64,000 nt of DNA from Pandoraea sp. PE-S2T-3 (GCF_002179965.1 NZ_NGUQ01000014.1:248001-312000); one strand, 5' to 3'; positions 53,215 to 62,518 are shown, counted from the first letter of the stretch. Notes: a model not told the origin generated them from the sequence alone. Numbers and translations: made by a program.

Positions 53215-56200
53215 ATGACCGACCGTAAGCCGCCTGCCTCGCCCACTGCGACCCGGTCCTGGTTCTCGTCACTGCCGCGTGGCATGCGCCTGGGCCTGGA
53301 ATGGCTGCTGGCGCTCATCGTGGTCGTGTATTTCGGACTTGGCGCCGTCGTGCTGGCGACCCGGTACGTGATCCTCCCCCGTGTGTCGGACTACCGCCCT
53401 CAAATCGAGGCGGCCGCGTCGCGCGCGCTCGGTTTACCCGTCTCGATCGGCCGCATCGACGCCGTCTGGCGCGGTTGGCACCCCTATCTGACGCTCGAAG
53501 ACGTGCGCATCCTGCACGCGCGCGCGCCCGCAGCAGCCCCCGCCAAGCCCCGCAACGGTGCGAAAGCCACCGCACAAACCTACGCACCGCCCGGCGCGCC
53601 ACCGCCCGTGGAGCCCGGCCTCACGCTCCATCGCCTCGACGCGGTGCTGTCGTGGACGAGCCTGATCCACCTCGACCTGCGCCTCTCGAGTCTGACGCTC
53701 TATCAGCCGGATCTCAGCGTCGAGCGCCTCGCCGACGGCTCGATTCTCGTCGCCGGCATGCCGGTTTCCGGCAACGGCAGCGACTCGGACACGCAGGCGA
53801 CCGACTGGCTCATGCGTCAGGCACGCGTGATCATTCGCGGCGGCACGGTGCGCTGGCGCGACGCCACCCGCGACGTACCCGAAACCGTCATCACCAACGC
53901 GAACGCAATGTTGCGCAATCGCGGGTTGGAACATCGCTTCGGCATGCAGGCCACGCCGCCCGCCGGCATGGTCGCCCCGCTCGACGTTCGCGCACGCTTC
54001 ACGACCCCGCTCTTCGCCCGCCCCGGCGAACTCAAGCGCTGGCGCGGTGAGATCTACGCCGACATCGGCACCATCGATCTCGCCGCCCTCGCCCAACACG
54101 TCGACCTGCCAGGCGAACACGACGCTCGCGACACGCGCGGCCGGCTCGCTGCGCGCGCGTGGGTGAACTTCGACAACGGCGCCATCACGGGCGCCACGCT
54201 GCGTGCCGCCGGGGAAAACACGTCGGCACAGCTCGCCGACGACCTGCCGCCCCTGTCGTTCGATGCGACGCAGGGCCGGATCGACATCACCCGCATCGGG
54301 CCGCAGGCGGACAGCGGCTGGAACTGGCGCGTGCGCGGCCTCACGTTGCAGGCGGCCGGCCGCCCGACGCTCGATGTCCCCGACATGCGCGGCAGCTACG
54401 CCCCGACCACGGCCGACCGCGGCCTGCATGTCACGCTGGCCGGTCAACGCTTCGATATCGGTGCCGCCATGGCGCTGGTGCCCGCACTCCCGATCGACAA
54501 AACGACCCGCGACCAGCTCACGAGCTTCCAGCCGCGCGGCCGCCTTGCGAACTTCGACCTGAGCTATCAGGCACCCAAGCCCCACGGCAGCACCAACTGG
54601 CGCGATCTGCCGGGTATCCGGCAACTCCCGCCGGAACGCGATCGCTACCGGGTGGTCGCCGACTTCGAAGACGCGGGCATCGATAGCCTGCCCAATCCGA
54701 ACCCGCCGGCCCGCGCTGGCGGCCCGAATGCCGGACGCCCCGGTTTCTCGCACCTGAGCGGCCACGTCGACGCCGATCAGTCGCGCGGCAGCCTCACGCT
54801 GAATTCGAAGGGTTCGGTGCTCGATTTCCCGGGCCGCTTCGATCAGCCCCGTATCGCCCTCGACACGCTCACGGCGCGCACCAGTTGGCGCGTCTCGCAT
54901 CCGGTCACGAAACGCGATGCCCCCGCCGAGATACACGTGCGTGTGGACGCGCTGCATCTGCAAAACGCGGAACTCGCAGGCGACGTGAGCGGCACATGGC
55001 AGAACGGAGGCCGCGACAACGGCATCGTCGATCTGAAAGGCACGATCACGCGCGCCAATGCGAATGCGGTGCCGCGCTATCTGCCCACCGATATCGGTGC
55101 CGCCGTGCGCGACTACCTGCAACGCGCGCTCATCGCCGGCACGGTGCAAAACGCGCCGTTCGCCGTGCAAGGCGATCTGGAATTCTTCCCGTTCGATAAG
55201 GGGCACGGCAAGTTCCGCATCGACATTCCGCTGGTCGACGTGACGTTCAATCCGTCGCCGCTGCGCCCGGGACATACGGAAGTCTGGCCGGCGTTCGAGA
55301 AGGTGCGCGGCAATCTGCGTTTCGATGCCGACAAGCTGCATATCGCCATCGACACCGGCTCGATCCATGGGGTCACGCTCACGCAGGTGATCGGCGATAT
55401 CGACAAGATCGGGCAAGAGGATTCGACGCTCGTCCTCAAGGGCGATGCGCGGGGCCCGGCAGCGGACTTCGTGAAGTACATCAATTCGAGCCCGGTCGGG
55501 CACTGGATCGGCGATTTCACCGACGAAACGCGCGCGAACGGCACCGCACAGCTCGCCCTCCAACTCTCGATGCCGCTCGAACACACGGACCGCTCGAAGG
55601 TGACCGGGCGGGCGCGCTTCCTGCGCAATGACATCGCCTTGCTGAACGGACTGCCGACGTTCGGCGCGGTCGACGGCGAACTGGCCTTCACGGAACGCGG
55701 TATTTCGCTCGATAACCTGCGCGGCACGTTCCTTGGCGGCGATGTGCGCGCGTCGGGCGGCAGCCGCGACGACGGCACCATCGCCCTGAACGTCGCCGGC
55801 ACGATGAGCGCGCAAGGTCTGCGCGAGAACCGCGAAAATGCTTCGCTGGCCCAGTTGGCAAAGCGCATGACGGGTGCCACGCCCTACACGGCGGTGGTCA
55901 CCGTGCGTCAGGGCATGACGGAGGTCGCCGTGCAATCCTCGCTCGCCGGCCTCGCGGTGAATCTGCCTGCGCCGCTGGGCAAGAGCGCCGACGTGTCGTT
56001 GCCCGCGCGCTTCTCGCTACGTCCGCAGCCGAACGCCGGAGGACGCCGCATCGATACGCTCGATTTCGCCATCGGCAGCGTGCAAGGCAATTACGTGCAG
56101 CAGCGTAACGGCAACCGCGTTGAGGTGCTGCGCGGCGGCATTGGCATCAATCAGCCAGTGCCCGCACCGCGTGAAGGCGTGCAGGCCACGGCGCAGTTCG

Positions 56201-57546
56201 ACACGCTCGACGTGGATGCGTGGCGCAGCGTGATCGCGTCGCTCTCCACCGATGCCGCCACGCCGGGCACGCAAGGCACGCCGCCCTCGCCCGCCGAGAC
56301 GGCCGCCGCCGCCCGCGAGGAATTCGGTGCGCTCACGCCGTACCTGCCGACGCGACTGGCGTTGCACGCGAAACAAGTGCGGCTGATGTCGCGTCTGTGG
56401 CCGGAGCTGGTGCTGGGCGCGCAACGCAATGACCGCGACTGGCAAGTGAGTCTGGCCTCGGATCTGGTCTCGGGTTTCGCCGAATGGCGCGCGCCGGACG
56501 CGAAGAACCCGTCGGGCGCGATCCGCGCGCGGCTCGCCAAGCTGGTGATTCCCAAGGAAGAACACGGCGACGACGTGCTCACGCAAGTGCTCGACGAGCC
56601 CAGCGACGAATTCCCCGCGATCGATGTGGTGGCCAACGATTTCGTGCTGCGCGACAAGCCGTTGGGACGCCTGCAACTCAATGCGCATAACGATCTGGAA
56701 GATGGCGTACCGGTCTGGCAACTCACCAAGCTGGAGTTGAGCAACAGCGCCGCCACACTGGACGTGACGGGCAACTGGCGCACGTCGCGCCGGCGCGCAG
56801 CCGCCGCCACAGCCGCTGGCTCGGACGACGATATCCCGCGCCGCACGGTCCTCGACTTCAATCTCGATGTGAAGAATGCCGGCGCGCTGCTCGACCGGCT
56901 GGGCCTGCCCAAGACGCTCAAGGATGGCTCGGGCACGGTGTCGGGCCGTTTCGGCTGGCGCGGCGGCCCCGATGCCATCGACTACCCGACGCTCGGCGGA
57001 AAGGTGAAGGTTGAACTCAAGCGCGGTCAGATTCTGAAGGCCGACCCGGGGCTCGCGAAGTTGCTGGGTATTCTTTCCGTGCAGACACTCGCCAAGATCC
57101 TCACGTTCGACTTCAACAGTGTGGTCGGCAGCGGCCTGCCGTTCGACAACATCGACGGCAACGCGACGATGCAAGGCGGCGTGGCGACGACCGACGACCT
57201 GACGATTCATGCGAATGCGGCCACGATTCGCATCGACGGGCATACGGATCTGGCGCGCGAGACGCAGGACCTGAACGTGCTCGTGCTGCCGAAGATCAAT
57301 GCGGCGTCGGCTTCGCTGGCTTGGGCGATCATCAACCCGGCACTGGGTATCGGCTCCTTCTTCGCGCAATTGGCGCTCGGCGAACAGCTCTCGCGTACGC
57401 TCTCGACGACGTATCACGTGACCGGTTCGTGGGACAACCCCATCATCGGACAGGCGAGCGGCAATCAGAGTAAGATCGATCCATCCCCGGAATCCCGGCC
57501 CGAAGCCCAGAACACCGCCACGCCCAACGGGCTGCACGGCAACTGA
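53215..57546 (+). CDS. yhdP: YhdP family AsmA-like envelope protein
   Basis: A 1443-residue inner-membrane protein. Residues about 23-52 (LGLEWLLALIVVVYFGLGAV) form the single anchor, and the rest is a very long periplasmic beta-rich body of the AsmA/TamB-like superfamily. Such proteins bridge the periplasm and carry phospholipids to the outer membrane. The conserved DUF3971-like middle and the C-terminal AsmA-like block (NINAASASLAWAIINPALG near the end) are visible. It is followed at 32 bp by the nitrilase-like gene and then tldD, the same order as in many proteobacteria (yhdP-nit-tldD), which suggests an operon. Confidence 0.92.
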   Translation: MTDRKPPASPTATRSWFSSLPRGMRLGLEWLLALIVVVYFGLGAVVLATRYVILPRVSDYRPQIEAAASRALGLPVSIGRIDAVWRGWHPYLTLEDVRILHARAPAAAPAKPRNGAKATAQTYAPPGAPPPVEPGLTLHRLDAVLSWTSLIHLDLRLSSLTLYQPDLSVERLADGSILVAGMPVSGNGSDSDTQATDWLMRQARVIIRGGTVRWRDATRDVPETVITNANAMLRNRGLEHRFGMQATPPAGMVAPLDVRARFTTPLFARPGELKRWRGEIYADIGTIDLAALAQHVDLPGEHDARDTRGRLAARAWVNFDNGAITGATLRAAGENTSAQLADDLPPLSFDATQGRIDITRIGPQADSGWNWRVRGLTLQAAGRPTLDVPDMRGSYAPTTADRGLHVTLAGQRFDIGAAMALVPALPIDKTTRDQLTSFQPRGRLANFDLSYQAPKPHGSTNWRDLPGIRQLPPERDRYRVVADFEDAGIDSLPNPNPPARAGGPNAGRPGFSHLSGHVDADQSRGSLTLNSKGSVLDFPGRFDQPRIALDTLTARTSWRVSHPVTKRDAPAEIHVRVDALHLQNAELAGDVSGTWQNGGRDNGIVDLKGTITRANANAVPRYLPTDIGAAVRDYLQRALIAGTVQNAPFAVQGDLEFFPFDKGHGKFRIDIPLVDVTFNPSPLRPGHTEVWPAFEKVRGNLRFDADKLHIAIDTGSIHGVTLTQVIGDIDKIGQEDSTLVLKGDARGPAADFVKYINSSPVGHWIGDFTDETRANGTAQLALQLSMPLEHTDRSKVTGRARFLRNDIALLNGLPTFGAVDGELAFTERGISLDNLRGTFLGGDVRASGGSRDDGTIALNVAGTMSAQGLRENRENASLAQLAKRMTGATPYTAVVTVRQGMTEVAVQSSLAGLAVNLPAPLGKSADVSLPARFSLRPQPNAGGRRIDTLDFAIGSVQGNYVQQRNGNRVEVLRGGIGINQPVPAPREGVQATAQFDTLDVDAWRSVIASLSTDAATPGTQGTPPSPAETAAAAREEFGALTPYLPTRLALHAKQVRLMSRLWPELVLGAQRNDRDWQVSLASDLVSGFAEWRAPDAKNPSGAIRARLAKLVIPKEEHGDDVLTQVLDEPSDEFPAIDVVANDFVLRDKPLGRLQLNAHNDLEDGVPVWQLTKLELSNSAATLDVTGNWRTSRRRAAAATAAGSDDDIPRRTVLDFNLDVKNAGALLDRLGLPKTLKDGSGTVSGRFGWRGGPDAIDYPTLGGKVKVELKRGQILKADPGLAKLLGILSVQTLAKILTFDFNSVVGSGLPFDNIDGNATMQGGVATTDDLTIHANAATIRIDGHTDLARETQDLNVLVLPKINAASASLAWAIINPALGIGSFFAQLALGEQLSRTLSTTYHVTGSWDNPIIGQASGNQSKIDPSPESRPEAQNTATPNGLHGN

Positions 57547-57578
57547 GCCGGCTTTGCGAGCGTCTTTTCAGCGACTTC

Positions 57579-58499
57579 ATGACGAGCCCCGATAGTTCAG
57601 CCACCCGCGCCACGCCGAACGCTTCCAACGCGCCGGCACGCGTGGCCGCAGTACAGATGGTCAGCGCCCCCGACGTCGCACGCAATCTCGCGGACGCCGG
57701 ACGCTGGGTCGCCGAAGCGGCTGACGCCGGCGCGCAACTGGTGCTGCTGCCCGAGTACTTTTGCTACATGGGCCAGCGCGACACCGACAAACTCTCCCTG
57801 CGTGAACAACCCGGCCACGGTCCGATTCAGGACTTTCTGGCGGAAACGGCACGTCGCAACGGCGTCTGGCTGATCGGCGGCACGATGCCGCTGGCCGCCC
57901 CGGAAGCCGACCGCGTGCTCAACACGACGCTCGTCTACGGCCCGGATGGCTCCCCCGCCGCGCGTTACGACAAGATTCACCTGTTCAATTTCGTCAAAGG
58001 CGAAGAAGCCTATGACGAAGCGCGTACCATTCGCCCCGGTGAAACCGTACGCACGTTTGAAGCGCCGTTTGGCCGCGTCGGCCTGTCGGTCTGCTACGAC
58101 CTGCGTTTTCCCGAGTTGTACCGGGCCATGGGCGACTGTACGCTCATGGTCGTACCCGCCGCTTTCACCTACACCACAGGGCGCGCGCACTGGGAGTTGC
58201 TGCTCCGCGCGCGTGCCATCGAAAACCAATGCTACGTGCTGGCGTCCGCGCAGGGCGGCGTCCACGAAAACGGGCGGCGCACCTGGGGGCATTCGATGCT
58301 GATCGATCCGTGGGGCGATATCGTCGCCCAGCGTGAAGACGACGGCGCCGGCGTGGTCGTCGGCGACATCGATCCGGCGCGGCTCGCGGCCGTTCGCCAG
58401 AGCCTGCCGGCGTTGCGACACCGCGTGCTGGGCGCCATCGGCGATGCCCACGACGCCCCGGCGCCTGCGCCCGCCACGCCTGCCCGCGCGCAAGGTTGA
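57579..58499 (+). CDS. Carbon-nitrogen hydrolase, Nit1/deaminated-glutathione-amidase-like
   Basis: A 306-residue nitrilase-superfamily amidase. The catalytic triad is visible: Glu in LLPEYF (about 66), Lys in RYDKIHLFNF (about 130) and Cys in SVCYDLRFPELYR (about 172). The last motif is typical of the NIT/omega-amidase branch, which repairs deaminated glutathione or cleaves alpha-ketoglutaramate. A Ser/Ala-rich N-terminus of about 20 residues precedes the domain. It lies between yhdP and tldD. Confidence 0.88.
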   Translation: MTSPDSSATRATPNASNAPARVAAVQMVSAPDVARNLADAGRWVAEAADAGAQLVLLPEYFCYMGQRDTDKLSLREQPGHGPIQDFLAETARRNGVWLIGGTMPLAAPEADRVLNTTLVYGPDGSPAARYDKIHLFNFVKGEEAYDEARTIRPGETVRTFEAPFGRVGLSVCYDLRFPELYRAMGDCTLMVVPAAFTYTTGRAHWELLLRARAIENQCYVLASAQGGVHENGRRTWGHSMLIDPWGDIVAQREDDGAGVVVGDIDPARLAAVRQSLPALRHRVLGAIGDAHDAPAPAPATPARAQG

Positions 58500-58552
58500 C
58501 ATTGCGTCTTCCGTCCCCATATTCCGAACATATTTCCTTGGCCTGACACCGC

Positions 58553-60013
58553 ATGAAAATCATCGAACCCGGCATTCAGAACCTGGCCACCGCCCGTGAG
58601 CTGCTGCTCACCCCGTACGGCCTCGACGAAACCCACCTGCAACGCGCGCTCGGCGACATCTTCACGCATCGCGTGGACTACGCCGATCTGTACTTCCAGT
58701 ACACGCGCAGCGAGGCGTGGAGCCTTGAGGAAGGCATCGTCAAATCCGGCTCGTTCTCGATCGATCAGGGCGTCGGTGTGCGCGCCATCGTGGGCGACCG
58801 CACGGCATTTGCCTACTCGGACGACATCTCCGAGATCGCGCTGAAGGAAGCCGCCGCCGCCACGCGCAGCATCGCCACGGCAGGCCGTGGCCGCGTGAAG
58901 GTGGGCAGCAAGCTCTCGAACGTCACGGGGCGCGCGCTGTATCTGCCGTCCGATCCGCTCGCCTCGCTCGACGCGAACGGCAAGATCGCCCTACTGGAGC
59001 GCATCGAAAAGCTGGCACGCGCCAGCGACCCGCGCGTCTCGCAGGTGATGGCCGGTCTGGCCGGTGAATACGATGTGGTGCTGGTGGCCCGCAGCGACGG
59101 CGTGATCGCCGCCGATGTGCGCCCGCTGGTGCGCGTGTCGGTCACGGTCATCGTCGAATCGAATGGCAAGCGTGAAATCGGCAACAGCGGCGGCGGTGCC
59201 CGTCTCGACTACGGCTACTTCACCGACGATCTGCTCGCCAAGTACGTCAAGGAAGCCGTCGACGGCGCCATCGTCAAGCTCGACGCCCGCCCGGCCCCGG
59301 CCGGTGCGATGACCGTGGTGCTTGGACCGGGCTGGCCCGGCGTGCTGCTGCACGAAGCCATCGGCCACGGTCTCGAAGGCGACTTCAACCGCAAGGGCTC
59401 GTCGGCATTCTCGGGACGCCTCGGTGAGCGCGTCGCGGCCAAAGGCGTGACAGTGGTGGATGACGGCACGCTGTCGAACCGCCGCGGCTCGCTCAATATC
59501 GACGACGAAGGCAACCCCACGCAGTGCACGACGCTCATCGAAGACGGCATTCTCAAGGGCTATATGCAAGACAGCCTGAACGCCCGCCTGATGAAGATGC
59601 CGGTGACCGGCAACGGCCGCCGCGAATCGTACGCCGCCCTGCCGATGCCGCGCATGACGAACACGTACATGCTCGGCGGTGACAAAGACCCGGCGGAAAT
59701 CATCGCCTCGGTCAAGCACGGCTTGTATGCGGTGAACTTCGGCGGCGGTCAGGTCGACATCACCAACGGCAAGTTCGTGTTCTCGATGTCCGAGGCGTAC
59801 ATGATCGAAGACGGCAAGATCACGTATCCGGTCAAGGGCGCCACGCTGATCGGCAACGGTCCGGAATCGCTCAAGGACGTGACCATGATCGGCAACGACA
59901 TGGCGCTGGATTCGGGCGTGGGCGTGTGCGGCAAGGAAGGCCAAAGCGTGCCGGTCGGTGTCGGCCAGCCGACGCTGCGCATGGAAAACATGACGGTCGG
60001 CGGCACGGCTTAA
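58553..60013 (+). CDS. tldD: Metalloprotease TldD
   Basis: TldD forms the TldD-TldE protease that degrades unfolded peptides and matures some microcins and modified peptides. The 486-residue protein has the zinc motif HEAIGH in [13 protein letters not shown] (about 266-278), the conserved [14 protein letters not shown] at the N-terminal half, and [16 protein letters not shown] near the C-terminus. tldE/pmbA is not in this window. It is the third gene of the probable yhdP-nit-tldD operon. Confidence 0.95.
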   Translation: MKIIEPGIQNLATARELLLTPYGLDETHLQRALGDIFTHRVDYADLYFQYTRSEAWSLEEGIVKSGSFSIDQGVGVRAIVGDRTAFAYSDDISEIALKEAAAATRSIATAGRGRVKVGSKLSNVTGRALYLPSDPLASLDANGKIALLERIEKLARASDPRVSQVMAGLAGEYDVVLVARSDGVIAADVRPLVRVSVTVIVESNGKREIGNSGGGARLDYGYFTDDLLAKYVKEAVDGAIVKLDARPAPAGAMTVVLGPGWPGVLLHEAIGHGLEGDFNRKGSSAFSGRLGERVAAKGVTVVDDGTLSNRRGSLNIDDEGNPTQCTTLIEDGILKGYMQDSLNARLMKMPVTGNGRRESYAALPMPRMTNTYMLGGDKDPAEIIASVKHGLYAVNFGGGQVDITNGKFVFSMSEAYMIEDGKITYPVKGATLIGNGPESLKDVTMIGNDMALDSGVGVCGKEGQSVPVGVGQPTLRMENMTVGGTA

Positions 60014-60233
60014 CCTGTCATTAGGCCCGCACCACAGCGCATCATCGCTTCTGTTGGCCGAATGTCACGGAAAAGATGGCGCACTGCAAAAAATGCGTGA
60101 AGCTTAGCAAAGCGCCCGGCTCAAACCGGGCGTTTTTGCGAGAATTCGAAATATCATGCTTTAACAACGCATTTGACCACCATGAAATGCAATATTTCCG
60201 CGCGTTTTGCAGACGTTTAGCGCAGAGCCACGG
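60014..60233. other. Non-coding stretch between tldD and the aroG promoter
   Basis: It holds the tldD terminator (60113-60137) and then an AT-rich segment (60138-60200) unlike the rest of the window. In that segment GAAATAT (60148-60154) and ATATTTC (60192-60198) form a distant inverted repeat, with several ATGC/GCAT words between. It could be an upstream binding site for an aromatic amino-acid repressor, but I see no TyrR box match. Confidence 0.45.
60113..60137 (+). terminator. Intrinsic terminator after tldD
   Basis: A 7-bp stem CGCCCGG (60113-60119) with CCGGGCG (60126-60132), a 6-nt loop, then TTTTT at 60133-60137. Confidence 0.85.
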
Positions 60234-60262
60234 TTGCAGCGTCATCCGATTCGGCGTATAAA
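60234..60262 (+). promoter_or_regulatory. Sigma-70 promoter of the aroG leader
   Basis: TTGCAG (60234-60239) and TATAAA (60257-60262) with an ideal 17-bp spacer. Initiation would fall near 60269, giving a leader RNA of about 230 nt before aroG that contains the peptide and the attenuator. Confidence 0.65.
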
Positions 60263-60312
60263 GTTGATTCTGTGCACGGCAAACGCCTGCGATGCAACGT
60301 CAGATATCCCTC

Positions 60313-60393
60313 ATGACCGCCAATAAGTTTTACTTTTACTTTTTTGCGTATCTCACACCGCTGGCGGATGGAGAGGGACAGTTGCAGCAGTAA
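60313..60393 (+). CDS. Phe/Tyr-rich leader peptide of aroG
   Basis: A 26-codon frame starting ATG-ACC-GCC-AAT-AAG. The peptide is MTANKFYFYFFAYLTPLADG followed by EGQLQQ. Residues 6-13 read FYFYFFAY: four Phe (all TTT, a rare codon in this GC-rich DNA) and three Tyr. An in-frame ATG at 60292 would extend it to 33 residues. Neither start has a good Shine-Dalgarno, which is the weak point. The control codons end 8-10 nt before the RNA arm that must be freed for antitermination, as attenuation requires. It is comparable in design to the E. coli pheL and trpL leaders, but the sequence is unrelated. Confidence 0.8.
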   Translation: MTANKFYFYFFAYLTPLADGEGQLQQ

Positions 60394-60443
60394 GCACCGA
60401 AACGAATCCTGAAAAACCGCCAGCGAGTCTGGCGGTTTTTTTT
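60317..60443 (+). promoter_or_regulatory. Ribosome-mediated attenuator of aroG (four alternating arms)
   Basis: Four short arms are mutually complementary. Arm 1 is CCGCCA (60317-60322), arm 2 CGCTGGCGG (60359-60367), arm 3 ACCGCCAGCG (60416-60425) and arm 4 CTGGCGGT (60429-60436), followed by T at 60436-60443. Pairings are 1:2 (6 bp), 2:3 antiterminator (9 bp) and 3:4 terminator (8 bp, extendable by A-U pairs). A ribosome stalled at the Phe/Tyr codons 60328-60351 covers arm 1 and leaves arm 2 free to pair with arm 3, so aroG is read. With enough Phe-tRNA and Tyr-tRNA the terminator forms. This assignment is from base pairing read by eye. Confidence 0.85.
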
Positions 60444-60496
60444 GACCCGAATTCCCGAGAACCGAACCGCAGTCCGAACTGCCCAGGAGAAAAACC

Positions 60497-61570
60497 ATGC
60501 CTCCCCACAACACCGATGATGTCCGTATTCGCGAGCTCAAGGAACTGACGCCCCCGGCGCACCTGATTCGCGAATCCCCCTGCTCGGAAAAGAGCGCGGA
60601 CCTCATCCATCGCTCGCGCGGCGCCATCCACCGCGTGTTGCACGGCATGGAAGACCGTCTCGTCGTGATCATCGGCCCGTGCTCGATCCACGACCCGAAA
60701 GCCGCGCTGGAATACGCCGCGCGTCTGGTCGAACAGCGCGAGCGCCTGAAGGGCGAACTCGAAATCGTGATGCGCGTGTACTTCGAAAAGCCGCGCACGA
60801 CGGTGGGCTGGAAGGGTCTGATCAACGACCCGCACATGGACAACAGCTTCAAGATCAACGACGGCCTGCGCCTCGCGCGCGAACTGCTCGCCGAGATCAA
60901 CGAGCTGGGCCTGCCGGCCGGCACCGAATACCTCGACATGATCAGCCCGCAGTACATCGCGGATCTGGTGTCGTGGGGTGCCATCGGCGCGCGCACGACC
61001 GAGTCGCAGGTGCACCGCGAACTGGCCTCGGGACTGTCGTGCCCGGTTGGCTTCAAGAACGGCACCGACGGCAACGTGAAGATCGCCGTCGACGCGATCA
61101 AGGCCGCCTCGCAGCCGCACCATTTCCTGTCGGTGACGAAGGGCGGCCACTCGGCCATCGTATCGACCGCGGGCAACGAGGATTGCCACCTGATCCTGCG
61201 CGGCGGCAAGGCGCCGAACTATGACGCTGCCAGCGTGCAAGCCGCTTGCGACGACATCGCCAAGTCGGGTCTGGCCGCACGCGTGATGATCGACGCCTCG
61301 CACGCCAACAGCCAGAAGAAGCACGAGAACCAGATCCCGGTGTGCGAAGACATCGCCCGCCAGATCGCCGGTGGCGACGACCGCATCATCGGTGTGATGG
61401 TCGAATCGCACCTCGTGGCTGGCCGTCAGGACCACGTGCCGGGCAAGCCGCTGACCTACGGCCAGAGCATTACCGATGCGTGCATCAACTGGGAAGACAG
61501 TCTGGGCGTGCTCGACACGCTGGCCGAAGCCGTGCGTGCCCGCCGTCTGGCGCGCGGTTCAGGCAACTGA
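60497..61570 (+). CDS. aroG: 3-deoxy-7-phosphoheptulonate (DAHP) synthase, class I
   Basis: DAHP synthase condenses phosphoenolpyruvate and erythrose-4-phosphate, the entry step of aromatic amino acid synthesis. The 357-residue class I alpha enzyme has the substrate-site blocks IIGPCSIHD (metal Cys), MRVYFEKPRTTVGWKG, GARTTESQVHRELASG, GFKNGTDG and DASHANSQKKHENQ, and MVESHLVAGRQ with a metal Glu. The N-terminal arm that binds the feedback inhibitor is present, but its specificity (Phe, Tyr or Trp) cannot be read safely. CAGGAG lies 7 nt before the ATG. Expression appears to be set by the Phe/Tyr attenuator just upstream. Confidence 0.96.
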   Translation: MPPHNTDDVRIRELKELTPPAHLIRESPCSEKSADLIHRSRGAIHRVLHGMEDRLVVIIGPCSIHDPKAALEYAARLVEQRERLKGELEIVMRVYFEKPRTTVGWKGLINDPHMDNSFKINDGLRLARELLAEINELGLPAGTEYLDMISPQYIADLVSWGAIGARTTESQVHRELASGLSCPVGFKNGTDGNVKIAVDAIKAASQPHHFLSVTKGGHSAIVSTAGNEDCHLILRGGKAPNYDAASVQAACDDIAKSGLAARVMIDASHANSQKKHENQIPVCEDIARQIAGGDDRIIGVMVESHLVAGRQDHVPGKPLTYGQSITDACINWEDSLGVLDTLAEAVRARRLARGSGN

Positions 61571-61633
61571 TCCGGCAGGAAAACGCGCACTCACCGTACC
61601 CGACGCCCGTCGGGTGTCCGGTGATGCGCGGAT

Positions 61634-62197
61634 TCAGGCAGCGTTGCCGGTGTCCCGCTCGCGCTGCCACAGCACGTCGTCACCGCCACCGGCGCGGTTG
61701 AGCACACGGGCCAGCACGAACATCAGATCCGACAGACGGTTGATGTACTGACGCGGCGCCGGTCCCACGGTCTCTTCGGCACCCAGCGCAACCATCGCAC
61801 GCTCGGCACGGCGAGCCACCGTACGCACCACGTGCGCGAGCGCCGCCGCGCGCGTGCCGCCGGGCAGGATGAATTCCTTCAAGGGCGGCAGTGCCGCGTT
61901 GTAATGCGCCAGCCAGCCGTCGAGTCTGACGACGTGCGGGGCGCCCAGCAAGGTATGACGCGGCGTGCTCAGTTCGCCGCCGAGATCGAACAGATCATGC
62001 TGGATCGCCACCAGCACGTCGCGCACGTCCACCGGCAGGTCTTCACACAGCAACACGCCGATATGCGAATTGGTTTCGTCGACTTCGCCGATGGCGACAA
62101 TGCGCAGGCTGTGTTTGTCGACATGGGCGCCGTCGCCCAGACCGGTTCTGCCGCCATCGCCCGCGCGCGTGACGATCTTGCTCAAACGATTCCCCAT
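61634..62197 (-). CDS. Cob(I)alamin adenosyltransferase, PduO type
   Basis: A 187-residue helical-bundle enzyme that makes adenosylcobalamin from cob(I)alamin and ATP. The N-terminal ATP loop is KIVTRAGDGGRTGLGDG. The cobalamin-side residues appear in IGEVDETNSHIG and LPGGTRAAALAHVVRTVARRAER, with the closing INRLSDLMFVLAR, typical of the PduO (MMAB) family rather than CobA/BtuR. AGGAG precedes the start by about 12 nt. It converges with aroG at 63 bp. No cobalamin riboswitch is evident upstream. Confidence 0.93.
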   Translation of the reverse strand: MGNRLSKIVTRAGDGGRTGLGDGAHVDKHSLRIVAIGEVDETNSHIGVLLCEDLPVDVRDVLVAIQHDLFDLGGELSTPRHTLLGAPHVVRLDGWLAHYNAALPPLKEFILPGGTRAAALAHVVRTVARRAERAMVALGAEETVGPAPRQYINRLSDLMFVLARVLNRAGGGDDVLWQRERDTGNAA

Positions 62198-62518
62198 CTT
62201 GCGATACCTGCTCCTTGCGGCATGCCATGCCCGCCGGTTGTCATACCCCGGTGGCGGTTCGACTTACCTTCTTGTGATAGAAAAACGTCATCTGCCATGC
62301 GTTGCCTGTTTTTCAGGCAGCCCTCACGACGCATGTCGACGACAAGTTCGTATGATATGACGCAAAGGGTGGGGAAAAACGCCGTCCCGGCGTAAAATCC
62401 ACGCTCATGAGGTGTCAGGGTAGGCGCGGTCTCCGGCCAGCGCCCCCGAGACCCCGCCTAATAGGGGCACGCCATCGCCATCCCGCGCTGGCCGCCCGGA
62501 GACCCGAAGGAGAAAGCC
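62198..62518. other. Divergent gap between adenosyltransferase and FAD dehydrogenase genes
   Basis: A 321-bp non-coding stretch. Its one clear element is a plus-strand TAAAAT (62393-62398), a likely -10 of the FAD dehydrogenase gene with a leader of about 115 nt. An ATG lies 8 nt after it, but that frame gives an Arg/Pro-rich product overlapping the dehydrogenase, and I do not count it. No riboswitch-like fold is obvious. Confidence 0.45.

Noticed and set aside
53434-55935. 833-codon antisense frame inside yhdP
   Set aside because: Arg/Ala/Val-biased composition, no ribosome site and no recognisable motif; an echo of the yhdP codon pattern.
60138-60233. Possible TyrR box upstream of aroG
   Set aside because: No TGTAAA-N6-TTTACA-like match is present; only a loose AT-rich inverted repeat.
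60076-60261. 61-codon frame between tldD and the aroG leader
   Set aside because: It runs straight through the tldD terminator and into the aroG promoter, and has no ribosome site.
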